Shown in pieces: positions 56,608 to 64,000 of a stretch of 64,000 bases of DNA (positions are counted from its first letter, which is position 1; every line of letters begins with the position of its first letter). The position numbers and the translations under genes are program-made. The stretch is from Nitrincola alkalisediminis (GTDB lineage Bacteria; Pseudomonadota; Gammaproteobacteria; Pseudomonadales; Balneatricaceae). The stretch covers positions 124,001 to 188,000 of the forward strand of contig NZ_VYTY01000005.1 in the NCBI RefSeq assembly GCF_009821115.1, read 5' to 3'. Under the pieces are notes generated by a model. That model was not told the DNA's origin. It did no database searches and was given only the letters and a program-made list of their open reading frames with translations.

Positions 56608-57453
56608 GTGTCGAGTCTGTTTGTAAGTGATATCGTGATATATCCAGTTAAATCCTGCGCACCGCTCAGCATTGACCGTGCATGGGCTGACTATAAAGGT
56701 CTTAATGCAGATCGCCGTTATATGCTAGTGGATAAAGACGGCCTGTTTATCACAGCGCGTAAGTATCCTAAATTAACACGTTTGTTGGCGACGCCTACTG
56801 AGACGGGTTTAGTGCTTTCGGCTGTGGATAAAGACAGCCTATCGTTAGTGATTAATGAGTTTTCAGAGACCTATGTCGAGGTTAAGGTCTGGGGACAAGT
56901 TGTTTCTGCACAAAAGTGCAGCGATGAAGCCGACCAATGGTTGAGTGAGTTTTTGCAGATTGACTGTCGGTTGGTGTATTTCGGTGAGTTGACGCATCGC
57001 CCTGTGAAGGATGTCGAAACATCTGAAGTCAGTTTTGCCGATGGCTATCCCCTACTTCTGGCCACTGAAGCGTCTCATGAATGGTTGCAAGAACGTTGCC
57101 CTGCTTCATTTGATATACATCAGTTTCGGCCTAATCTTGTGATCACGGGGAATCTGCCATTTGCAGAGGATCAGTGGTTGCATGTAAAGATCGGTGAAGC
57201 CGAGTTTTCCGTTCATTCACCTTGTGAGCGTTGTAAGTTGATTACATTACCCGTGGGGGCCGAAACCTTTAATACGTTGCAGGAGCCTTTGCGCACCTTA
57301 AGCCAATATCGACGTTTAGCGTCCGGCGGCGCTATTTTTGGTCAAAACCTAGTGGTCATTAAACCTGGCCTGATTACCAAAGGAGCATCTGTGGAGGTGC
57401 TTTCTCACAAAGCCGCACCTGAGTTGAAAGCCCCTTCAGCGCCGCGAAGCTGA
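56608..57453 (+). CDS. MOSC-domain molybdenum cofactor protein (YcbX-like)
   Basis: A 281-residue protein with an N-terminal MOSC beta-barrel (VSDIVIYPVKSCAPLSI at residues 6-22) and a C-terminal MOSC domain with the conserved cysteine in HSPCERCKLIT near residue 212. It resembles the YcbX/mARC group, molybdenum enzymes that reduce N-hydroxylated bases, without the ferredoxin extension of YcbX. GTG start with AGGGGG upstream. It overlaps the convergent EVE gene by 18 bp. Confidence 0.88.
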   Translation: MSSLFVSDIVIYPVKSCAPLSIDRAWADYKGLNADRRYMLVDKDGLFITARKYPKLTRLLATPTETGLVLSAVDKDSLSLVINEFSETYVEVKVWGQVVSAQKCSDEADQWLSEFLQIDCRLVYFGELTHRPVKDVETSEVSFADGYPLLLATEASHEWLQERCPASFDIHQFRPNLVITGNLPFAEDQWLHVKIGEAEFSVHSPCERCKLITLPVGAETFNTLQEPLRTLSQYRRLASGGAIFGQNLVVIKPGLITKGASVEVLSHKAAPELKAPSAPRS

Positions 57454-57900
57454 GGCGATGATCGCATCGAACATGCGGCTAGACAGCGGTATAACCGATA
57501 AACGACTGCCGGGTTTAACCAAGGGGCAGTCGTTTAGTTCAGGCAGAGTCTTTAGGCTCTTTAAGGGTAAGACCTCGTTAAACACCTCAACAAAGCGCAT
57601 ATCGACGGCTTGCCATCGAGGTGTGGTTTTCGTGCTTTTGGGGTCGTAATAAACAGATGCCGGGTCAAACTGCGTGGGATCTGGATAGGCTGTTTTGGTC
57701 ACTTCTACGATACCTGCCACCCCTATCTGTTTGCAGCTTGAATGATACACCAACACCCTATCGGCGAGTTGCATGTCGGCTAAATAATTACGGGCTTGAT
57801 AGTTACGAACACCGTCCCAGCGCAGAGCGGTTGTGGGTAGGTTGGCAAAGTCGTAGATACTGCATTCATCCGGTTCTGTTTTTGCAAGCCAGTAGTTCAT
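57436..57900 (-). CDS. EVE-domain protein
   Basis: A 154-residue protein with the EVE (thymocyte nuclear protein 1-like) pattern: YWLAKTEPDECSIYDFA at the N-terminus, WDGVRNYQARNYL, DRVLVYHSSCKQIGVAGIVEV and the C-terminal LSVIPLSSRMFDAI. EVE domains bind modified bases in RNA or DNA. It ends inside the 3' end of the MOSC gene in the opposite direction. Confidence 0.92.
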   Translation of the reverse strand: MNYWLAKTEPDECSIYDFANLPTTALRWDGVRNYQARNYLADMQLADRVLVYHSSCKQIGVAGIVEVTKTAYPDPTQFDPASVYYDPKSTKTTPRWQAVDMRFVEVFNEVLPLKSLKTLPELNDCPLVKPGSRLSVIPLSSRMFDAIIASASRR

Positions 57901-57979
57901 TTTAAGTGCCTAGAGTGTCAGAATTCAGAATGTAGAAAGTGTTAAGTGTCATATTGTCGATTTGCACGGCTTTACTATT

Positions 57980-59347
57980 TCACTTCCCAATACAAAAACT
58001 CGAAAAAATACGCCCAAGTAAATCATCGGGTGTAACTTCCCCTGTAATCTCCCCTAAACTCTGCTGTGCAGCGCGTAAATCTTCGGCCAGCAGTTCACCA
58101 GCACTAAAGCCTTGCAGCTGCTCTAAGCCCTTCTCTAACTGTTGTTGAGCCCTATCTAACGCATCAAGGTGTCGACGGCGAGCCATAAAGCCACCTTCCG
58201 TTGTGCTGCTAAATCCCATGCAGGTTTTCAGGTGCTCTCTCAATAAGTCTATTCCCTCCCCTTGTTTGGCTGAAATAGAAATCAGTGAGTACTCACTGTT
58301 ACTAATGAGTTCCGGTTTCTCTGCTTGTAGATCAATCTTATTGCGTATTACGGTAATATGCGTGGTGTGCGTTAGTTGGGCAACAAATTCTGGCCAGATT
58401 TCCTCAGGTGTGTGCGCACGTGTTTCGCTGGAGTCCACCACCATTAAAATGCGGTCAGCCTTATGTATTTCTTCCCATGCCCTGTTGATTCCAATTTGCT
58501 CCACAGTATCGGGGGCATCGCGTAAACCCGCAGTGTCGATAATATGCAGTGGCATGCCGTCAATGTGGATATGTTCGCGCAGCACATCTCGGGTTGTGCC
58601 GGCAATATCGGTGACAATGGCTGTTTCACGGCCTGCTAGTGCATTGAGTAAACTTGATTTTCCCGCATTGGGCTTGCCTGCAATGACCACATTCATACCC
58701 TCGCGCATCAGACTGCCTTGATGGGCCTCTTTCTGCACATCTTTTAGATCCTGCATAATGTGGATAAGATCACTTTGGACTTTGCCATCCGCCAGAAAAT
58801 CGATTTCTTCTTCTGGGAAATCGATGGCTGCTTCGACATAAATTCTCAGCTGAATCAGCCGCTCAACCAGTTGATGAATGCGCTTGGAAAACTCGCCTTG
58901 CAGTGAGCGAAGTGCACAACGTGCGGCTTGCTCGGACGTGCTGTTGATCAGGTCGGAAATGGCTTCGGCTTGGGCAAGATCTAGTTTGTCATTGAGGAAA
59001 GCCCGTTCACTAAACTCTCCCGGCCTTGCAGCGCGAGCGCCCAGTGCGATCACATTTTGTAAAATAAAATCCATAACGACTGGACCGCCATGTGCTTGAA
59101 ACTCCAGAACATCCTCTCCTGTAAATGAGTTTGGACCTGGAAAATACAGAGCAATGCCTTGATCGATCACCCTTCCATCCCTGGAAAAGAAGTCTCCATA
59201 ATGCGCATAGCGTGGCTTAGGGATTAACTTCAAAAGCGTTTCAGCAATCTTGAGACAGTCGGGTCCTGATACTCGGATAATCCCAACGCCACCTTTACCG
59301 GGTGCAGTGGCTTGAGCAGCAATCGTATCCTGTGTGTAGTGTGGCAT
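57980..59347 (-). CDS. mnmE: tRNA modification GTPase MnmE
   Basis: A 455-residue GTPase that works with MnmG on wobble uridines. It has the N-terminal folate-binding domain ([21 protein letters not shown] in outline), a G domain with P-loop [15 protein letters not shown] and DIAGTTRD, and the catalytic C-terminal CxGK (FCIGK). It follows yidC from which it is separated by a terminator. Its partner mnmG is at 39 kb. Confidence 0.97.
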   Translation of the reverse strand: MPHYTQDTIAAQATAPGKGGVGIIRVSGPDCLKIAETLLKLIPKPRYAHYGDFFSRDGRVIDQGIALYFPGPNSFTGEDVLEFQAHGGPVVMDFILQNVIALGARAARPGEFSERAFLNDKLDLAQAEAISDLINSTSEQAARCALRSLQGEFSKRIHQLVERLIQLRIYVEAAIDFPEEEIDFLADGKVQSDLIHIMQDLKDVQKEAHQGSLMREGMNVVIAGKPNAGKSSLLNALAGRETAIVTDIAGTTRDVLREHIHIDGMPLHIIDTAGLRDAPDTVEQIGINRAWEEIHKADRILMVVDSSETRAHTPEEIWPEFVAQLTHTTHITVIRNKIDLQAEKPELISNSEYSLISISAKQGEGIDLLREHLKTCMGFSSTTEGGFMARRRHLDALDRAQQQLEKGLEQLQGFSAGELLAEDLRAAQQSLGEITGEVTPDDLLGRIFSSFCIGK

Positions 59348-59385
59348 GAATAAACTCCAAGTCAGGGATCACATGTAACGTTATA

Positions 59386-59411
59386 CAACAAAAAGGCTCC
59401 CGAAGGAGCCT
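59386..59411 (-). terminator. Terminator after yidC
   Basis: On the minus strand AGGCTCC-TTCG-GGAGCCT, a 7-bp stem with a stable UUCG tetraloop, followed by TTTTGTTG. It would end the rpmH-rnpA-yidC transcript 20 bases after the yidC stop; mnmE then needs read-through or its own promoter. Confidence 0.85.
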
Positions 59412-59430
59412 CTTGTGTTTTCAGCTAGCA

Positions 59431-61101
59431 CTAGGCCGCTTTTTTGACGTCTTCTTTCTCGATTTGCTTCGTAATGTACCATTGTTGAGCAATCGACAAA
59501 ATGTTGTTCACTAACCAGTACAATACCAAACCTGCAGGGAACCACAAGAAGAAGAAAGTGAAAACTATAGGAAGCATTTTCATAATCTTCGCTTGCATTG
59601 GGTCCGGTGGTGTCGGGTTCAGCTTTTGTTGCAAGAACATGGTCACACCCATCAAAATCGGCAGAATGAAATAAGGATCCATTACCGATAAATCTTGGAT
59701 GTATCCGAAGAAAGGTGCATGACGCAGTTCAACGGATTCCATCAACACCCAGTAGAGTGCAATGAACACAGGCATTTGAGCCAATATAGGTAGACAGCCG
59801 CCTAGGGGATTAATCTGCTCTTTTTTGTAGAGCTTCATCATTTCCTGAGACATTTTTTGACGATCATCACCGTAAAGCTCTTTCATGCGCATCATTTCAG
59901 GACCAAATTTGCGCATTTTGGCCATAGAGCGGAAGGCTTTTGCATTCAAGTGAAAGAGTGCTGCTTTAACAACGATGGTGATCCCAATAATTGCTAGACC
60001 CCAGTTTCCTACAAAGCTCTGAATAGTCGTTAGTAACCAGTAGAGAGGGTAAGCAATCCACCAGAGCCAACCGTAATCAACAGTCAGCTTTAAATTAGGC
60101 GCTGTTGCTTCAAGTTGTTTTTGATCCTTAGGACCAACAAACAAGGTTGCACTGGATTCAAATGATGCACCAGGTGCCACTTCAAACGTAGGGGCGAGGA
60201 AACCAGCAATGTATTCATTATTTGCACGACGTGTTTGGAAAGCGATCTCTTGACCAGCTTCAGGTACCCACGCAGATACAAAGTAATGTTGGCTAAATGC
60301 AACCCAACCGCTGTTACTGGTACGCTGGAAGTTACCTTTGTCCATGTCACTGAATGAGACTTTTTGGTAGTTATTGTCTTCAGTTGAGAAGACTGCGCCT
60401 AAGTAGGACGCCATACCAATTGACGTTGAACTGGTTGGATCTGCACTACGGTCGCGCTTTAACTGTCCGAAGAGTGTTGCTCTGAACGCCTCTTCTGACG
60501 GGTTATTCACAATGTAGCGCATGCCTACACGGTAACTTCCGCGCTCAAAAGAATAGCGTTTGATGATTTCAACACCAGTCTCGGTGGTGTAAAGCAAGTC
60601 AACGACAAGCGTATCATTATCATCTAAGCTGTATTCAGCTTGTGGCGAACGGTATAGAGGGCGTCCTTCAGCACGCCCATCAGGGCCGTCTCGACCCACT
60701 AAGCCACTCTGTGCAACGTAGGTTCGATTTGCATTTTGCTCTAAAAGTACAAACGATTGCGGAGAGTTTAATTGGGCTTTGTGCTCTGGCAAGGCTGCAT
60801 AAATGATATCGCCGCCTCTGGCATCAATACGAATGTCCAGGACGTCGGTAATAACGCTAATGACAGACGCTTGTGACGTTGCCTGTTCGGACGCTATAGA
60901 AGTGGGTTCATTCGTCACAACCGCTGGAATATCAGCGGACACTGACTCAGCCGAAGGGAGATCAGATGCTGAACGTGCAACCACAGGACTGCTACTGATT
61001 TCTTGCGCAACAGGTTGATTGTAGTCCTGATTCCACTGGAGAAACAGGAAGTACGTTAGCACTGACAATACGGATAATAATATGACTCGCTGTACATCCA
61101 T
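59431..61101 (-). CDS. yidC: Membrane protein insertase YidC
   Basis: A 556-residue inner-membrane insertase. The first helix (VILLSVLSVLTYFLFLQW) is followed by a large periplasmic beta domain (about 70-340) and then the five-helix insertase core with GNWGLAIIGITIVVKAALFHL, KEQINPLGGCLPILAQMPVF and a C-terminal basic tail. Standard length for gammaproteobacteria. It follows rnpA by just 13 bp, where yidD is usually found. Confidence 0.97.
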   Translation of the reverse strand: MDVQRVILLSVLSVLTYFLFLQWNQDYNQPVAQEISSSPVVARSASDLPSAESVSADIPAVVTNEPTSIASEQATSQASVISVITDVLDIRIDARGGDIIYAALPEHKAQLNSPQSFVLLEQNANRTYVAQSGLVGRDGPDGRAEGRPLYRSPQAEYSLDDNDTLVVDLLYTTETGVEIIKRYSFERGSYRVGMRYIVNNPSEEAFRATLFGQLKRDRSADPTSSTSIGMASYLGAVFSTEDNNYQKVSFSDMDKGNFQRTSNSGWVAFSQHYFVSAWVPEAGQEIAFQTRRANNEYIAGFLAPTFEVAPGASFESSATLFVGPKDQKQLEATAPNLKLTVDYGWLWWIAYPLYWLLTTIQSFVGNWGLAIIGITIVVKAALFHLNAKAFRSMAKMRKFGPEMMRMKELYGDDRQKMSQEMMKLYKKEQINPLGGCLPILAQMPVFIALYWVLMESVELRHAPFFGYIQDLSVMDPYFILPILMGVTMFLQQKLNPTPPDPMQAKIMKMLPIVFTFFFLWFPAGLVLYWLVNNILSIAQQWYITKQIEKEDVKKAA

Positions 61102-61114
61102 CGCGATTAAACCA

Positions 61115-61489
61115 TTAGTTTTCTTTAAGGACGTTAGAAGCTTTTCGTTTCAGCTTTGACCAGCTTCGGTTAATTAAGGCTACAATCTCTTCATTAGAGA
61201 GGGTATCCAATCCCTTGCGAGCAAGGATTACCATATCAATTGCTGGTAAATCATGTTGCTGGAGTCGAAAGGATTCGCGAATAATACGTCTAATGCGGTT
61301 ACGTTTAACAGCCCGGCGTACATTTTTTTTTGAAATAACGAAGCCGATGCGTGGGTGACCAAGCTGATTTGGATTCGCAAGGATCAACAGAGAGGGGTCT
61401 GATACTTTTAGACTGGCTCTGTCGAATACCTGTTTGAAGTCCCCGCCAGTTAACAAACGTAACTGACGGGGGTATCCGAATTCGGCCAT
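61115..61489 (-). CDS. rnpA: Ribonuclease P protein component
   Basis: A 124-residue basic protein of RNase P, which matures tRNA 5' ends. It has RQLRLLTGGDFKQVFD at the start, the RNR motif AVKRNRIRRIIRESFR near residue 60, and DMVILARKG. It is 24 bp downstream of rpmH, as usual. Confidence 0.95.
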   Translation of the reverse strand: MAEFGYPRQLRLLTGGDFKQVFDRASLKVSDPSLLILANPNQLGHPRIGFVISKKNVRRAVKRNRIRRIIRESFRLQQHDLPAIDMVILARKGLDTLSNEEIVALINRSWSKLKRKASNVLKEN

Positions 61490-61513
61490 TGAGTCGAAAA
61501 CCGCTGAACTGAA

Positions 61514-61648
61514 TTAAACAGTCAGACTTTTGCGGCCTTTAGCACGGCGACGGTTTAAAACCTGACGGCCGTTTTTTGTTGCCATGCGAGCACGGAAACC
61601 ATGTGTACGAGCGCGCTTTAAAACGCTAGGTTGAAATGTTCTTTTCAT
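61514..61648 (-). CDS. rpmH: 50S ribosomal protein L34
   Basis: A 44-residue, very basic protein encoded on the minus strand: it begins [18 protein letters not shown] and ends with GRKSLTV. It is a highly conserved ribosomal protein next to the peptide tunnel. First gene of the rpmH-rnpA-yidC unit, with a long leader and a strong promoter upstream, divergent from dnaA. Confidence 0.97.
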   Translation of the reverse strand: MKRTFQPSVLKRARTHGFRARMATKNGRQVLNRRRAKGRKSLTV

Positions 61649-61775
61649 TGCACCAGTCCTGCTTACGTGAGAGCTCTTACGTGTTAGCTACGTGATTTAG
61701 GGTTGCCGCGCGCGTTATTTGCACGTTTACCACGGTTTTCCACGTTAGTTGCCACGTTTTATATAAAAAATCAGA
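61649..61775 (-). promoter_or_regulatory. Leader of rpmH with CACG repeats
   Basis: The predicted 127-nt leader holds, on the plus strand, CACG(T/G) at 61722, 61731, 61741 and 61753 (spacing 9-12 bp) and TACGTG at about 61674, 61679 and 61689. The two groups are complementary, so alternative hairpins are possible. A regulatory RNA role for L34 or its operon is inference. Confidence 0.5.
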
Positions 61776-61781
61776 CGCGAG

Positions 61782-61810
61782 ATTATATTCGCCCTTGCTT
61801 GTGCTTGCAA
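61782..61810 (-). promoter_or_regulatory. Promoter of rpmH
   Basis: On the minus strand TTGCAA (61810-61805), 17 bp, then TATAAT (61787-61782), a consensus -10 element. This is the strongest promoter I see in the window. Confidence 0.85.
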
Positions 61811-61865
61811 ATACTTTGTTATTTTATTTAATTCTTGCTCTGTCAGGGTTGAGGGTGCGATTCAT

Positions 61866-61874
61866 TGTGGATAA
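61866..61874 (-). promoter_or_regulatory. DnaA box upstream of dnaA
   Basis: TGTGGATAA on the plus strand (TTATCCACA on the minus), 69 bp before the dnaA start codon. A single perfect box in this place typically mediates DnaA autoregulation. Confidence 0.7.
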
Positions 61875-61942
61875 GTTTACGATGAACCGATAGAATAGAC
61901 GTTTATTATCGATGGGTTAATGTGTGTTGACAGAGGTTATTC

Positions 61943-63523
61943 ATGTCTGACGAGTTATGGGAGCGCTGCCTGTCCAGTCTGCGGGATGAGTTTCCGGCTC
62001 AGCAGTACAATACCTGGATTAGGCCACTTAGATTAGCTCAGTGTCAAACCGATCTTCTCGTCTTATTGGCGCCTAACCGTTTTGTTAAAGATTGGGTGAG
62101 CGATAAGTACTTAAGTCATATCAGGCAAGCCTTTAGCCATTTGACCGGTAGCATTAGTGCTGAAGTGATGATTGAAATTGCTCAGTCTGGCTCCGCGCAG
62201 CCTTTGCTAAGACCGTCGAATCCAGTAGCATCAGTGCCAGTTGCTCAAACAACGGATGCAAGAAGTCCCGCACCTGTGACGCCGACAGTCTTGTCAAATG
62301 ATCCGGTGTATGTGCCCGCTCAGGAGGCTCACTATAGTGAGTCTTTGTCAACGACGTCATACGATATACCTTCTGTTGGTTCTGAATCCGCTTCGGATAT
62401 GCAAGCCATGCCTGAGCCTCAACTTGAGCTCGAAATGCTGCCCGCAGAAGATACGCGTAAACGTAAACCGCGCAAAGTCGATGTCGAAGGTGGTGTCAAG
62501 CATCAATCAAACCTTAATCCGGCATTTACGTTTCAGGCATTTGTTCAAGGTAAATCGAACCAGTTGGCACTGGCCGCGGCGCAACAGGTTGCTGACAACC
62601 CTGGTGGTGGCTACAACCCTCTCTTTATATATGGCGGTGTTGGCTTAGGTAAAACACACTTAATGCATGCCGTGGGTTGTGAGATGCTGCGTCGCAATCC
62701 AAATGCTCGGATTCTTTATTTGCACTCTGAGCGTTTCGTCGCGGATATGGTAAAAGCCTTACAATTAAATGCCTTTAATGATTTTAAGCGTTATTATCGA
62801 TCTGTTGATGCGTTGCTAATCGATGATATTCAATTCTTTGCTGGCAAGGAGCGTTCACAAGAAGAGTTTTTTCACACCTTCAATGCGCTTTTGGAGGGCG
62901 GTCAGCAATTAATTTTAACCAGTGATCGTTACCCAAAAGAAATTAGTGGTGTTGAAGAGCGTCTTAAATCGCGTTTTGGCTGGGGGCTAACGGTTCCAAT
63001 TGAGCCACCCGAGCTTGAGACACGTGTTGCAATTTTGATGAAAAAGGCGCAGGAAGCGAGGATTCAGTTACCCCATGATTCTGCGTTTTTTCTCGCACAA
63101 AAGATACGCTCTAATGTAAGAGAGCTTGAAGGTGCGCTTAAGCGAGTGATAGCGAATGCTCACTTCACCGGTAGCACTATATCAACACCTTTCATTAAAG
63201 AGTCTTTAAAAGACTTGTTGGCCTTACAGGATAAGCAAGTCAGCATTGATAATATTCAGAGAGTGGTCGCTGAGTACTATAAGATTAAGATCGCTGACCT
63301 TCTATCCAAGCGTAGAAGTCGTTCAGTGGCTAGGCCTCGTCAAGTTGCAATGAGCATTTCGAAAGAGTTGACGAACCATAGTCTTCCCGAAATTGGGAAT
63401 GCTTTTGGTGGACGAGACCATACAACCGTTCTTCATGCGTGTCGTAAAATCAAAGAGCTTAGGGAAACCGATGCTGACATCAGTGAAGATTATAAAAACC
63501 TGCTGCGTCACCTGACGGCGTAG
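61943..63523 (+). CDS. dnaA: Replication initiator DnaA
   Basis: A 526-residue AAA+ initiator. Domain I (about 1-85, [25 protein letters not shown] in outline) binds helicase; domain II is a long, poorly conserved linker, which explains the larger size than the 467 residues of Escherichia coli; domain III has Walker [10 protein letters not shown] and Walker [10 protein letters not shown]; domain IV ends with [16 protein letters not shown], the DNA-binding signature. It is divergent from rpmH and 30 bp upstream of dnaN. Confidence 0.98.
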   Translation: MSDELWERCLSSLRDEFPAQQYNTWIRPLRLAQCQTDLLVLLAPNRFVKDWVSDKYLSHIRQAFSHLTGSISAEVMIEIAQSGSAQPLLRPSNPVASVPVAQTTDARSPAPVTPTVLSNDPVYVPAQEAHYSESLSTTSYDIPSVGSESASDMQAMPEPQLELEMLPAEDTRKRKPRKVDVEGGVKHQSNLNPAFTFQAFVQGKSNQLALAAAQQVADNPGGGYNPLFIYGGVGLGKTHLMHAVGCEMLRRNPNARILYLHSERFVADMVKALQLNAFNDFKRYYRSVDALLIDDIQFFAGKERSQEEFFHTFNALLEGGQQLILTSDRYPKEISGVEERLKSRFGWGLTVPIEPPELETRVAILMKKAQEARIQLPHDSAFFLAQKIRSNVRELEGALKRVIANAHFTGSTISTPFIKESLKDLLALQDKQVSIDNIQRVVAEYYKIKIADLLSKRRSRSVARPRQVAMSISKELTNHSLPEIGNAFGGRDHTTVLHACRKIKELRETDADISEDYKNLLRHLTA

Positions 63524-63553
63524 CGTCCGGATCCTGACTAAGGTAAGACAGCC

Positions 63554-64000
63554 ATGAGATTCGTTATTTCCAGAGAAGCACTAATAAAGCCACTTCAGTT
63601 AGTGGCAGGTGTCGTAGAGCGCCGTCAGACAATGCCGGTACTGTCAAATGTCCTATTGGTTGCGGATCAAGGCCAATTGTCCTTGACCGGTACCGATTTA
63701 GAAGTCGAGCTAGTGGCTCGGATTCCTGTTGCCGAAGTGGTTGAACCGGGAGCTGTTACACTTCCTGCTCGAAAACTGATGGATATCTGTAAGTCCTTAG
63801 CCGACGATGCGCGCATCGAGATCGAGTGTGATGGTGCGAAGGCGTCGTTACGTTCGGGTCGCAGTCGATTCTCTTTGTCGACCTTGCCAGCGGCTGACTT
63901 TCCAAATGTTGAAGACAGCCCTGAAGCCTTAACCCTTTCGTTGCCTCAATCATCCTTGCGTCATCTTATTGAGCGAACTGGCTTTTCTATGGCGCAACAG
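63554..64000 (+). CDS. dnaN: DNA polymerase III beta clamp DnaN (N-terminal part)
   Basis: The first 149 codons of the sliding clamp; the gene runs off the right edge. MRFVISREALIKPLQLVAGVVERRQTMPVLSNVL (outlined: REALIKPLQLVAG, RRQTMPVLSNVL) and TGTDLEVELVARI are typical of domain 1, and PARKLMDICKSL and SRFSLSTLPAADFP follow. The whole protein should be about 367 residues. It follows dnaA in the usual order. Confidence 0.96.
   Translation, partial: MRFVISREALIKPLQLVAGVVERRQTMPVLSNVLLVADQGQLSLTGTDLEVELVARIPVAEVVEPGAVTLPARKLMDICKSLADDARIEIECDGAKASLRSGRSRFSLSTLPAADFPNVEDSPEALTLSLPQSSLRHLIERTGFSMAQQ

Noticed and set aside
61649-61942. A replication origin between rpmH and dnaA
   Set aside because: Only one good DnaA box and little AT-rich sequence; the cluster at 41187-41447 is far better.

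Overview
The window is a 64 kb stretch of a gammaproteobacterial chromosome of moderate GC content. The gene order around the origin (rpmH-rnpA-yidC-mnmE, dnaA-dnaN, mnmG-rsmG-parA-parB, atpIBEFHAGDC-glmU-glmS), ubiquinone genes (ubiC, ubiA), a HexR-type regulator, tripartite tricarboxylate transport and flavin monooxygenase genes suggest a marine Oceanospirillales-like heterotroph. The species is inferred only from this content. Nearly all the DNA is coding; I see no tRNA, rRNA, CRISPR array or intact transposase.

Region 1 (1-8.1 kb): end of phoU, then ubiC, a small membrane protein and ubiA inserted before phoB-phoR, which have their own Pho box; an MDR oxidoreductase; a yjaG-like operon with a cysteine-rich exported protein; and hexR.
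Region 2 (8.1-18 kb): catabolic cassettes. One LysR regulator faces a PrpF/GalD-type isomerase and a two-gene TTT transporter (TctC plus a TctA-TctB fusion). A second LysR regulator faces an FMN 2-hydroxyacid dehydrogenase and an anion permease. A ChrA-type transporter follows.
Region 3 (18-24.8 kb): a divergent locus in which a metallo-beta-lactamase hydrolase, a LacI regulator and an inositol-monophosphatase-family enzyme face a four-gene ABC importer, with a perfect 16-bp palindrome between them. I infer import and stepwise dephosphorylation of an organophosphate.
Region 4 (24.8-26.1 kb): a heavily eroded Tn7-like element in the classical attTn7 site. A tnsA pseudogene lies just downstream of glmS, the presumed right end begins exactly 25 bp after the glmS stop, and truncated HsdS-, DinD- and RhuM-like pieces suggest a former restriction-modification cargo.
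Region 5 (26.1-41.6 kb): glmS, glmU, the complete ATP synthase operon with two perfect intergenic hairpins, parB, parA, rsmG, mnmG, then an AT-rich 0.6 kb region with a cluster of DnaA boxes, the likely oriC.
Region 6 (41.6-57.9 kb): accessory metabolism: a carboxymuconolactone-decarboxylase-like protein and class III aminotransferase; two different photolyases with a DUF2256 protein; a DMT exporter; a flavin monooxygenase facing a sigma-54 activator, with a recognisable -24/-12 promoter and three helically phased operator-like sites; M48 protease/LemA; nitronate monooxygenase; GNAT, MOSC and EVE proteins.
Region 7 (58-64 kb): mnmE, yidC, rnpA, rpmH facing dnaA and the start of dnaN. yidD, normally between rnpA and yidC, is absent from its usual place.
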